A stretch of 64,000 nucleotides of DNA, from assembly GCA_946183145.1 (NCBI GenBank), contig CAMGZM010000004.1:1-64000 (forward strand), given 5' to 3'. This DNA comes from an uncultured Fretibacterium sp. Its GTDB lineage: Bacteria; Synergistota; Synergistia; Synergistales; Aminobacteriaceae. The stretch's first letter is position 1. Each line of letters begins with the position of its first letter. Below, one piece after another: positions 55,698 to 64,000 of this stretch. The translations under genes and the position numbers were made by a program. The notes under the pieces were generated by a model. It had not been told where the DNA came from, searched no databases, and was given only the letters and a program-made list of their open reading frames with translations.

Positions 55698-56684
55698 TCA
55701 TAAACTGTGCAATGATGGATCCGGCATTACGTCATTCATTCTGACTCCACGCTCCCACGAATTTGCGCCCGCCATCGCTATCATCACCGCATTGTCCGTA
55801 CAGCGTCCCTTAGCCGGAAGCCACGTGCGGAATCTCTCATCACTTCTCAGAGCCTCACGCAATGCACCATTCGCAGACACTCCGCCGGAAGCCGACACTT
55901 TGCGAATGCCCGTAATCTTCACAGCGAGATTCACTTTTGCCATGAGAGACTCTGTTACTGCACGCTGAAATGACGCGCAAAGATCATTCACCGGGATATT
56001 ACCGCCGTCAAATTTCTTCACCTGCCACAATAACGCCGTCTTCAACCCGCTGAAGCTGAACTCTATTTTGTCCGTGTTCTTCAACGGAATCGGGAAATCG
56101 AACGCGTTAGGATTACCCGTTTTCGCGAGCCTCTCTATCTCAGGGCCTCCCGGGTATTTCAGGCCGAGAATCCTCGCTGCTTTGTCGTATGCTTCCCCGG
56201 CAGCGTCATCACGAGTCTGGCCGAGAAGCTCATACTTCCCGAAATCATGAACGCAAATTATCTCCGTGTGTCCTCCTGAAACTATCAGCGACAAAAACGG
56301 AGGCTCTAAATCTTCAGCGTCAACAAGAGGCGCGAACAAATGCCCCTCAAGGTGATTCACTCCGATTAAAGGGACATTCCACGCCTGAGACAACGCCCGT
56401 GCGGTCATTACTCCGACAATCAGCGAACCCATCAAGCCAGGCCCGCGAGTTACCGCTATAAGGTCTAAATCATGGCCGGATATATCGCACTCTCTCAACG
56501 CCGCGTCAACCAACGGCAGAAGATTCTCAAGATGTTTACGGGCTGCAAATTCGGGTATCACTCCGCCGAATCGCGAATGATCTTTTATCTGGCTCGACAG
56601 AAATTCACAGAGTACTTCACGATCGTTGCGGATTACTGCGACTCCCGTGTCATCACAGCTTGTTTCTATTCCTAGTGTCAGCAT
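55698..56684 (-). CDS. tsaD: tRNA N6-adenosine threonylcarbamoyltransferase
   Basis: GIETSCDDTGVAVI, HLEGHLFAPL, GGHTEII, SGGVSANGALRE. Confidence 0.95.
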   Translation of the reverse strand: MLTLGIETSCDDTGVAVIRNDREVLCEFLSSQIKDHSRFGGVIPEFAARKHLENLLPLVDAALRECDISGHDLDLIAVTRGPGLMGSLIVGVMTARALSQAWNVPLIGVNHLEGHLFAPLVDAEDLEPPFLSLIVSGGHTEIICVHDFGKYELLGQTRDDAAGEAYDKAARILGLKYPGGPEIERLAKTGNPNAFDFPIPLKNTDKIEFSFSGLKTALLWQVKKFDGGNIPVNDLCASFQRAVTESLMAKVNLAVKITGIRKVSASGGVSANGALREALRSDERFRTWLPAKGRCTDNAVMIAMAGANSWERGVRMNDVMPDPSLHSL

Positions 56685-56686
56685 GT

Positions 56687-56869
56687 CTACATGTATGAGT
56701 TATCCTGCACAAATTCAGGCCATGAATGGTCAACAAAATCATCATACGCGTCAAAAAGCGGCGGTGTCATAATTTCATCGTTGAAGATATACTGCTCGAA
56801 TCCGTTTAACGCCAATTCACCAAACCACAATTTAGAGTCGCATTCTCTGTTGTGTTTGAACGCTAACAT
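56687..56869 (-). CDS. Small acidic hypothetical protein
   Basis: 60 aa ORF overlapping the ispDF end by 7 bp and ending 2 bp before tsaD. Confidence 0.5.
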   Translation of the reverse strand: MLAFKHNRECDSKLWFGELALNGFEQYIFNDEIMTPPLFDAYDDFVDHSWPEFVQDNSYM

Positions 56870-57981
56870 CTCTCAATCACCTTCCCTAATGTCGCAACAG
56901 CATGGCACGTTATGCACAATCCGCGCCCGGAGTCGTCAAGATTCTCTGCTGACTTGAATTTTATGTTTACAGGGAAAAATTCAGACAAGTTACGCATAAT
57001 TTCTTCACGGTATTTGTTGAGACGTGGAACTTGAGCCGTGATTACCGCGTCAACAAATTCTACGCTCCATCCTTCAGCCGCAACAAGCCTCATAACTTCA
57101 CGCAGCAAATTCACACTGTCAGCACCCCGGAATCTCTCATCACTCGCCGGAAAAATATTGCCGATGTCAGGAAGACCCGCGCCCCCTAAAATCGCGTCCA
57201 TTATTGCGTGTGTGAGTACATCAGCGTCAGAATGTCCCAGCAAACCCAGCGGAGAGTCTATTCTCACGCCTCCGAGTATCAATTTTCTGTCAGGTACGAG
57301 CCTGTGAATATCCCAGCCGAGGCCCGTCCGTATGATTTTCTGTTCGCTTAATGCGCGCGCTATCGTCATGTCGTCTTTCACCGTCGCTTTGAAGTTAAGC
57401 CTCTCGCCGTCAACATATCTCAATTCATGGCCGGATTTGAGCCACGATTCAGCCTCGTCTTTTGCTGACGGGGAATCTTTCACAGCCTCAATCAGTTTCA
57501 GCCGGGGAAAAACTTGCGGAGTCTGCGTGATGAATAACCCTTCACGGTCAACTGATGAGATTTTCCCCTCGTCATCAATCCTCTTCAGGGCATCGCTTAC
57601 GGGCAATAGGGGAATGACTCCGGCATCATCATTCACAGAGTCAATCAACCGCCGGAACAATTCAGGACTCGCAAAAGGTCTCGCGGCATCATGCACCATG
57701 ACATAATCACACGCGGCCATGTTCAGACCGTTCAAGACTGATTCAGCGCGTTCATTTCCTCCGTGAACAATTCGCAGGGGAATATTGTTGTTCCATTGAG
57801 GAGTCAGAGTCTCACCTTTCGGAATCACAAGTACGATTTCACGTATTGAGTCAGAAAGTTTTGCGGCATTTTCCGCGCTCCATCGCCATAATTCACGGTC
57901 TCCGAGAGTCATGAACTGCTTTTTTCCGCCGAATCTTGTTCCTTTTCCGCCTGCTGCTATGATGAATGAAAACTCCTTCAA
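56863..57981 (-). CDS. ispDF: Bifunctional IspD/IspF
   Basis: IspD: AAGGKGTRFGGKKQF; IspF: TGLGWDIHRLVPDRKLILGGV...GHSDADVLTHAIMDA. Confidence 0.95.
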   Translation of the reverse strand: MKEFSFIIAAGGKGTRFGGKKQFMTLGDRELWRWSAENAAKLSDSIREIVLVIPKGETLTPQWNNNIPLRIVHGGNERAESVLNGLNMAACDYVMVHDAARPFASPELFRRLIDSVNDDAGVIPLLPVSDALKRIDDEGKISSVDREGLFITQTPQVFPRLKLIEAVKDSPSAKDEAESWLKSGHELRYVDGERLNFKATVKDDMTIARALSEQKIIRTGLGWDIHRLVPDRKLILGGVRIDSPLGLLGHSDADVLTHAIMDAILGGAGLPDIGNIFPASDERFRGADSVNLLREVMRLVAAEGWSVEFVDAVITAQVPRLNKYREEIMRNLSEFFPVNIKFKSAENLDDSGRGLCITCHAVATLGKVIERC

Positions 57982-58556
57982 ATTTTCCGCCTTCCTTCAA
58001 GTGCTGTGTGAAGAGTCATCCTGTCAGCAAACTCAATGCTTCCTCCCAAAGGCAGACCGTAAGCAAGCCTCGTAATATTCTTGACACCGAGTCCCTTCAG
58101 AATGTCAATCAGCGTGTAATACATCATATCTCCCTCAATTCGCGGCGATGAAGCTATGATTACTTCCGACGGCTTGAGACTGCGTATATGTTTTGCGAGG
58201 AAATCGGCTGACTCGTCTGTGAGTTCTCCCGAAATCCTTCCGCCTAAAACGTGATAGAGTCCGTTGTAGATTCCTGACTGTTCAAACGCTGAGAGAGACT
58301 CTAAATCGTCAACAACGCACAATATATCCCGGTCGCGCAAAGGGTCTGTGCAAATTCTGCACGGGTCTTTCTCCGAGACATTTCCGCACTGCGAACAGGT
58401 TACGAGATTCTTCTTGAGACTGGAAATCAGCCCGCCGATTCGCTGTAATTCTTTGTCGTCCTGCTTCAGAAGGTAGAATGCTATACGCCGTGCGCTTTTA
58501 GGGCCTAACGAGGGAAATTTTTTCAGGGCGTTTATGAGGCTGTCAAGTGATTCCAT
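57978..58556 (-). CDS. recR: Recombination protein RecR
   Basis: LPSLGPKSARRIAFYLL-like HhH (FPSLGPKSARRIAF), CxxC zinc finger, TOPRIM; start at MESLDSL. Confidence 0.95.
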   Translation of the reverse strand: MESLDSLINALKKFPSLGPKSARRIAFYLLKQDDKELQRIGGLISSLKKNLVTCSQCGNVSEKDPCRICTDPLRDRDILCVVDDLESLSAFEQSGIYNGLYHVLGGRISGELTDESADFLAKHIRSLKPSEVIIASSPRIEGDMMYYTLIDILKGLGVKNITRLAYGLPLGGSIEFADRMTLHTALEGRRKI

Positions 58557-58566
58557 TGCGTGAGAA

Positions 58567-58878
58567 TTAGAGTCCCATTCCCATAGCACCGAGCGCGCTT
58601 GTTATTCCGCCCATTTTCTCGCTCATTAATTCACGGCTCTTTTTGAGTCCTTCATTCACTGCTGAGATTATGAGGTCTTCAAGCATTTCTTTGTCGTCAG
58701 GATTTATGACTTCCGGGTCAATCTTCACGGCTTTCATGTCGCCCTGCCCGGTGAAAACTGCCGTAACCATTCCGCCCCCGACGCTTGCCTCTACAGTTTC
58801 GTTCGCTAAATTCTCCTGTATCTGCATCATCTGGGACTGCATTTGTCTGGCCTGCTTCATTATGTTGTTGAGCTTCAT
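58567..58878 (-). CDS. YbaB/EbfC nucleoid-associated protein
   Basis: NIMKQARQMQSQMMQIQENLANETVEASVGGGMVTAVFTG; upstream of recR. Confidence 0.95.
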   Translation of the reverse strand: MKLNNIMKQARQMQSQMMQIQENLANETVEASVGGGMVTAVFTGQGDMKAVKIDPEVINPDDKEMLEDLIISAVNEGLKKSRELMSEKMGGITSALGAMGMGL

Positions 58879-58970
58879 TCATAACTCTCCTTGTTGTGTT
58901 GGGATTTTTCCGCGTCAATTCTATCACGTGTATAATAGGCCGAAAATGTGAAGGAGCAAAAATTTTCATC

Positions 58971-59675
58971 ATGCTGGAAATCTTCAAGTCAATCACCGCA
59001 GGAGGAACTGTATTCAATTCGCTCGCTGTAATTTTAGGAAGCTCAATCGGAATCATTGCCGGAAAATTCATTCCCGAAAAAACAAATGATACTATCTTCA
59101 ACTGTTTGGGACTCTTCACGATATATGTCGGTGTAAATATGACTCTGAAGACTCAGCACTCAATCGCCGTATTACTGAGTCTAGTGCTTGGTACATTAAC
59201 TGGAGAAATTTTAGGGATTGAGACAAAGCTGAACTCATTGGGCGATACGCTGAAAGCAAAAATTCACACGTCAAACGCAAAATTTACGGAAGGATTTGTG
59301 AGCGCGACTCTGTTGTTCTGCGTCGGATCGATGGCGATAATCGGATCAATTGAGGACGGCTTGAGGCATAACCCGGAGATTCTCATGACGAAAGGAATAA
59401 TGGACTGCATAGCGGGATCAATGCTTGCGGGGGCGTACGGAGTCGGCGTAATGTTCTCGGTTGTTCCGATGTTCATATATCAGGGAGCAATAACGCTCGG
59501 AGCTTCATGGGCTGAAAGCGTCATAACGGAGTCAATGTACGCGAATATTTCGGGGCTTGGCGGATTGATGATTATGGCAATAGGACTCAACATGATGAAA
59601 GTTACGCGGCTGAAATTGGGCGATATGCTTCCGGGGTTGATTTATGTTGTGTTCCTCACGATGATTTTTGCGTGA
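58971..59675 (+). CDS. DUF554-family membrane protein
   Basis: GTVFNSLAVILGSSIGIIAGKFIPE...LFTIYVGVNMTLKT...GTLTGEILGIE. Confidence 0.85.
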   Translation: MLEIFKSITAGGTVFNSLAVILGSSIGIIAGKFIPEKTNDTIFNCLGLFTIYVGVNMTLKTQHSIAVLLSLVLGTLTGEILGIETKLNSLGDTLKAKIHTSNAKFTEGFVSATLLFCVGSMAIIGSIEDGLRHNPEILMTKGIMDCIAGSMLAGAYGVGVMFSVVPMFIYQGAITLGASWAESVITESMYANISGLGGLMIMAIGLNMMKVTRLKLGDMLPGLIYVVFLTMIFA

Positions 59676-59716
59676 TATAATTCAGAAAATTTCCCAAAGA
59701 AAGGACGACTAACAAA

Positions 59717-59848
59717 TTGAGCTTCAGGAATAATATTCCTTACGGCTTACGGCAGTTATGCTCATTAATCAGTTCAAATAATTCCTGTTCACACAATCAG
59801 ACAATAAATTTTCCCTGCGTTATTTCGCTGCGTAAGGGGGAATGTTAA
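59717..59848 (+). CDS. Candidate 43-aa small protein directly abutting the KdsB-like gene
   Basis: TTG start after AAAGAAAGGACGACT; stop TAA immediately precedes the TTG of the next gene. Confidence 0.3.
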   Translation: MSFRNNIPYGLRQLCSLISSNNSCSHNQTINFPCVISLRKGEC

Positions 59849-60589
59849 TTGCGTGTTGTAGGAATAATTCCTGCGCGCTATGGTTCAACGAGGCTTCCGG
59901 GAAAACCGCTTAGGCTTATTCTTGGCCGGCCTATGCTCCAATGGGTTTATGAACGCACACGTTCGGTTAAGAAACTCGATGTGATATATACTGCTACCGA
60001 TGATGAAAGGATAAAGGCTGTATGTGATGAGCTGAATATCCCCGTTATAATGACTTCAGACAAGCACAGGACAGCCGCAAACCGCCTTGCAGAAGCTGCT
60101 AAGACAATAAGTGCTGATTTCTACGTGCAGATTAACGGAGACGAGCCGTTGATAGAACCACGCGCAATTGAGGCCGCAATACCTGACTATATACCGCAGG
60201 ATAAAGAGTTCGGAACGAATGTTATAACTGAAATGACAGATCCTGTACAGGTTATAGATACTTCAAACATAAAGATGGTTTTTGACTGCGGCATGAATGC
60301 TCTTTACATGTCCCGTGCCCCGGTTCCTTATCCGTTCAAGTCTCTTAACTTCAAATACTATAAGCATGTCGGCATAATCGGCTATAACAAAAAAATGCTG
60401 GATTTCTACGCTGACTCCCAGCCCGGCCGCTTTGAGCTTATCGAGGGAATTGACACGCTGAGATTCATTGACTACGGGAAACAATTGAAACTCTCAATAG
60501 TTGAAAACTGCAGATGCCTGTCAGTTGATACTGAGAAAGATTTAGAGATAATAACGCAAATAATGAAAGAGGAAAATAATGTACATTAA
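59849..60589 (+). CDS. KdsB-like CMP-sugar (Kdo-type) cytidylyltransferase, divergent
   Basis: GIIPARYGSTRLPGKPL ... VQINGDEPLIEP; usual HxSGTDR motif replaced by KHRTAANRLAEA. Confidence 0.75.
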   Translation: MRVVGIIPARYGSTRLPGKPLRLILGRPMLQWVYERTRSVKKLDVIYTATDDERIKAVCDELNIPVIMTSDKHRTAANRLAEAAKTISADFYVQINGDEPLIEPRAIEAAIPDYIPQDKEFGTNVITEMTDPVQVIDTSNIKMVFDCGMNALYMSRAPVPYPFKSLNFKYYKHVGIIGYNKKMLDFYADSQPGRFELIEGIDTLRFIDYGKQLKLSIVENCRCLSVDTEKDLEIITQIMKEENNVH

Positions 60590-62144
60590 AGATTTGAAGC
60601 TCCTCGACTGCACACTCAGGGACGGAGGCTACATTAACGACTGGAAATGGGGACGGAATACAGCAGGCAACATAATTCGCTCACTGGTGAAAGCAAAAAT
60701 CGACATTGTAGAAGCGGGCTTCCTCCGCAATACTGAAGGCTATAATCCTGATATTACAGTCTGCAATACCATTGAGGAACTCAACAGCCTTGTACCTGCT
60801 TATACCGGGCATACTATGTTTTCTGCAATGGCCATGAGAAGCAACTACGACATAAGCAAGCTGACACCTTACAGCGGAAATGGTATCGAAATGATACGCA
60901 TTACAGCTCATGATTACGATATTGCAGAAGGCTTTGTATTTGCGCGTGAAGTAAAGGAAAGAGGCTACAAACTCAGTATTAACCCAATAAACATAATGGG
61001 ATATTCAGACCGTGAAATCTTATGGATAATCGACCAGACAAACAGCATACAGCCTTATCAGTTTTCAGTTGTCGATACTTTCGGGAGCATGAAGCGGAAA
61101 GATCTCCTGCGTATTGTCTCGGCTGTTGATCATAATCTTGACCCGAATATACGTCTGGCTCTTCACTTGCACGAAAATATGTCGCTCAGTTATTCCCTTG
61201 CTCAGGACTTCATAGAGTTTCACCTTAACCGCCCTATTACCATAGATGCCAGCCTTATGGGTATTGGACGGACTCCCGGTAATCTTCCCGTTGAACTTAT
61301 TGCTGACTACCTGAATGACAATGAGGGGAAATCATACGATATTGATTACATGATGGATGCCATAGATGATTACATCACTCCCATGAGAGGCCAAGCAAAC
61401 TGGGGTTACTCGCCTTCATATTTTCTTTCAGCCCGTTTCAACCTTCACAGGAATTACGCCGAATACTACCTTAAAAAGGGAGACCTGACTCACAGGGACA
61501 TCAATCACATTCTTGCGGGTTTCGACCGCTCAAAATGCACAGCCTTTGACTCTGAGTATGCTGACATGCTTTATGAGCAGTACAAGAACAACAGCATTGA
61601 CGACACGCAGAGCCGCGAAAGCCTGAAACGTGAGCTTCACGGAAAAGATATTCTGCTTATTGCCCCCGGCGCGAGCATAACGGATCATGAGGACGAAATA
61701 AGGCAGTACATAGAGCTTCACAGGCCGGTGGTAATATCCGTTAATTTTGTTACGGACAAATTCCGCGCTGACTATTCATTTTTCGGAAACAACAGGCGTT
61801 TTGACTATAATGACAGCTTCCCGGGAAAAGTCATAGCCACGTCAAATTTGCCTGAGCGGAAAGTCGATTACAGGATTGACTACAACAGCCTGACAGGGGA
61901 TTTCAGTTACAGCTCAAGCAGTGTGATTATGGCATTGAAACTTTTGCGTGATATGGGCGTAAATAGTATCGCTGTTGCTGGTGCTGACGGCTATAAAGAA
62001 GGTGTAAAAAGCTATTATGACAGCAGCATGAGGCGTTATTCCGGGGAAGACAGCAAAATTAACGCTGCATTCGTGAAAGCTGTGAAAAGTCTCGGAATCA
62101 ATATAGAGTTTATTACGCCGTCAATTTACGCGGAAATGCTGTAG
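60579..62144 (+). CDS. Bidomain protein: HMGL/DRE-TIM aldolase-like domain plus C-terminal Rossmann-like domain (MptE/GT42-like resemblance)
   Basis: LLDCTLRDGGYINDWKWG ... LALHLHENMSLSYSLAQDF ... IDASLMGIGRTPGNLPVE; C-terminal KDILLIAPGASITDHEDEI...VVISVNFV. Confidence 0.7.
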   Translation: MYIKDLKLLDCTLRDGGYINDWKWGRNTAGNIIRSLVKAKIDIVEAGFLRNTEGYNPDITVCNTIEELNSLVPAYTGHTMFSAMAMRSNYDISKLTPYSGNGIEMIRITAHDYDIAEGFVFAREVKERGYKLSINPINIMGYSDREILWIIDQTNSIQPYQFSVVDTFGSMKRKDLLRIVSAVDHNLDPNIRLALHLHENMSLSYSLAQDFIEFHLNRPITIDASLMGIGRTPGNLPVELIADYLNDNEGKSYDIDYMMDAIDDYITPMRGQANWGYSPSYFLSARFNLHRNYAEYYLKKGDLTHRDINHILAGFDRSKCTAFDSEYADMLYEQYKNNSIDDTQSRESLKRELHGKDILLIAPGASITDHEDEIRQYIELHRPVVISVNFVTDKFRADYSFFGNNRRFDYNDSFPGKVIATSNLPERKVDYRIDYNSLTGDFSYSSSSVIMALKLLRDMGVNSIAVAGADGYKEGVKSYYDSSMRRYSGEDSKINAAFVKAVKSLGINIEFITPSIYAEML

Positions 62145-62209
62145 CAAGAGCAGCAGACAGGAGAACATTTGCCCCGCGTATTATGCTCTCCTGTCTCAAT
62201 CACAAACGC

Positions 62210-63409
62210 TTAAATCCCTGCTGCTTTCCTGAGAGTTTCTGCCCTGTCGGTTTTCTCCCACCCCGGCAAATTCTGCAGATCGATTCTACCCATATGACCA
62301 TAAGCCGCCAACTCTTTATACTGAGGCTTCCTCAAATCTAAATCCCGGATAATCGCTGCCGGCCTGAAGTCAAAGTATTCACGGAGCAGCGCAGAAATTT
62401 TTTCCTCGCTGATTTTCCCCGTTCCGAATGTGTTTACGTTGAGTGATACGGGCTCTGCGACTCCGATTGCGTACGCGACCTGAATCTGGCACTCGTCAGC
62501 AAGTCCCGCCGCAACAATATTTTTCGCCGCGTAGCGTGTCATATATGCGCCGCTTCTGTCAACCTTCGTAGGATCTTTCCCGCTGAAAGCTCCGCCGCCG
62601 TGAGGAACCCATCCGCCGTAAGTGTCAACGATAATCTTACGCCCCGTTAAGCCTGAGTCAGCAGCAGGGCCACCCTTCACGAAACGCCCCGTAGGATTCA
62701 CGAATATGCGCGTGTTTTTGTCGATGAGATTCGCGGGGACTATCGGCTCAATCACACGAGAAATCATATCAGCTCGAATCATTTCGAGGCTCGCTGAAGG
62801 GTCATGCTGAGTCGATACTACTATCGTGTCTGCGTGTACTGCCTTTCTGTTCTCGTAACGCAATGAGACCTGAGTTTTTCCGTCCGGCCTGAGATACGGC
62901 AATGTTCCGTCCTTGCGTATTTTTGCGAGCTGGCGTGCTAATGCGTGCGACAAAGCGATGGGCATCGGCATAAATTCTTCTGTCTCATTCGTAGCATATC
63001 CGAACATCATACCCTGATCCCCTGCTCCGATTTTCGCAACGTCCTCTTCTCCTGCTCCTGAGCCGCGAACCTCTATTGCGTCATCGACTCCCTGCGCAAT
63101 GTCCCCGGACTGTTCATCGAGTGCCACAAACACAGCGCATGAATTTCCGTCAAAACCGTAATCCGCGTTCGTGTAGCCGATTCCGTTTATCGTCTCTCGC
63201 GCAATTTTCTGTATGTCAACATGTGCCTTTGTCGTAATCTCGCCTGCAATCACAGCGAATCCCGTTGACACTAACGTTTCACACGCAACACGCCCCATCG
63301 GATCTTCAGCTAAAATTGCGTCAAGAACTGAGTCCGAAATCTGATCCGCTACTTTGTCGGGGTGTCCTTCTGTTACTGACTCTGATGAAAATATGAATGT
63401 ATCTGCCAT
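62210..63409 (-). CDS. metK: S-adenosylmethionine synthetase
   Basis: [52 protein letters not shown]. Confidence 0.98.
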   Translation of the reverse strand: MADTFIFSSESVTEGHPDKVADQISDSVLDAILAEDPMGRVACETLVSTGFAVIAGEITTKAHVDIQKIARETINGIGYTNADYGFDGNSCAVFVALDEQSGDIAQGVDDAIEVRGSGAGEEDVAKIGAGDQGMMFGYATNETEEFMPMPIALSHALARQLAKIRKDGTLPYLRPDGKTQVSLRYENRKAVHADTIVVSTQHDPSASLEMIRADMISRVIEPIVPANLIDKNTRIFVNPTGRFVKGGPAADSGLTGRKIIVDTYGGWVPHGGGAFSGKDPTKVDRSGAYMTRYAAKNIVAAGLADECQIQVAYAIGVAEPVSLNVNTFGTGKISEEKISALLREYFDFRPAAIIRDLDLRKPQYKELAAYGHMGRIDLQNLPGWEKTDRAETLRKAAGI

Positions 63410-63438
63410 CTTACAGCCTCCTTGTTATGTATAAGCAC

Positions 63439-63601
63439 AAAAAAATGTACCCTCCTGAACAATTCAAGAGAGTACACGCAAATTTTCTTCTGTCGTTCTC
63501 TCTCTCATCATCCAGCTTTGACTTGCTGCCGATATTGGCACCTGATTCAAACAGGTTGCCGGGCTTCACAGGGTCGGTCCCTCCGCCTCTCTCGATAAGA
63601 G
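63439..63601 (-). promoter_or_regulatory. SAM-I (S-box) riboswitch with terminator expression platform
   Basis: Minus strand CTCTTATCGAGAGAGGCGGAGGGACCGACCCTGTGAAGCCCGGCAACCTG...CAGGTGCCAAT...GATGAGAG (aptamer 63502-63601), then GTACTCTCTTGAATTGTTCAGGAGGGTACATTTTTTT; directly upstream of metK. Confidence 0.95.
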
Positions 63602-63625
63602 TTATATTTTCTTACGGTTTATATT

Positions 63626-64000
63626 TTACTTTGAGTACAACTCGACCGCAAGTATTTCTGTTACATCAATGGGCAGTTCCTCGCGCAAGGGTTCACGGAT
63701 TAATTTTGCGCTGAACTGTGCTTTGTCCTTCTCAAGGTAGGGTACGCTGAACGACACAAGCCCGTTGAAGTTTGACTCAACAAGAGGATTCGTGCGTGTT
63801 TTCTCCTTGAGGCTGATTACGTCATTGACCTTCACGCCGTATGACGGAATGTCTACTTTTGAGCCGTTCACGAGAATATGCCCGTGAGTAACGAGCTGCC
63901 TTGCCTGACGGATTGAGCGTGCGAATCCAGTGCGGTAAACGAGATTGTCGAGCCTGCACTCTAACGCCTTGAGCAACGCAACACCAGTCATCTCATCGCT
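63626..64000 (-). CDS. rpsD: 30S ribosomal protein S4, C-terminal part (5' end outside the window)
   Basis: [46 protein letters not shown]. Confidence 0.95.
   Translation of the reverse strand, partial: SDEMTGVALLKALECRLDNLVYRTGFARSIRQARQLVTHGHILVNGSKVDIPSYGVKVNDVISLKEKTRTNPLVESNFNGLVSFSVPYLEKDKAQFSAKLIREPLREELPIDVTEILAVELYSK

Noticed and set aside
1-64000. tRNA genes, CRISPR arrays, prophage or transposase genes
   Set aside because: None recognised on reading both strands.

Overview
The window looks like a mostly chromosomal core region of a Synergistetes-like, flagellated, Gram-negative-type anaerobe. This taxonomic guess rests on pilin type, a Synerg-CTERM-like tail and overall gene style, and is inference only. 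It opens with the 5' end of a 16S rRNA gene on the minus strand behind a consensus rrn promoter. Core blocks are infC-rpmI-rplT-pheST-zapA-like, rplI-dnaB, tlyA-dxs, flbD-motAB-fliL-fliM-fliY-cheY-fliO?-fliPQR-flhB, leuCD-type hydro-lyase, tsaD, ispDF, recR-ybaB, metK with a SAM-I riboswitch, and rpsD at the right edge. Accessory material includes an MmeI-like fused restriction-modification enzyme convergent with an OLD-like ATPase/TOPRIM protein, a compact type II R-M pair between zapA-like and rplI, and a HicBA module plus a second HicB fused to a HicA tail remnant embedded in the flagellar operon. Other accessory items are a flavocytochrome-like reductase with a vestigial duplicated promoter/start, a TPP-enzyme/acylating aldehyde dehydrogenase pair, surface-polysaccharide genes (gmd, wzm/wzt, wzy-like), and a two-gene divergent KdsB-like/aldolase-fusion cassette. 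Notable sequence-level signals are a G12 tract inside an APC permease, a frame-split pilin, a long structured inverted-repeat element near 29.54-29.61 kb, a hairpin that overlaps both an SD and a T-tract after pheT, and a strong apparent excess of GAGTC/GACTC pentamers.
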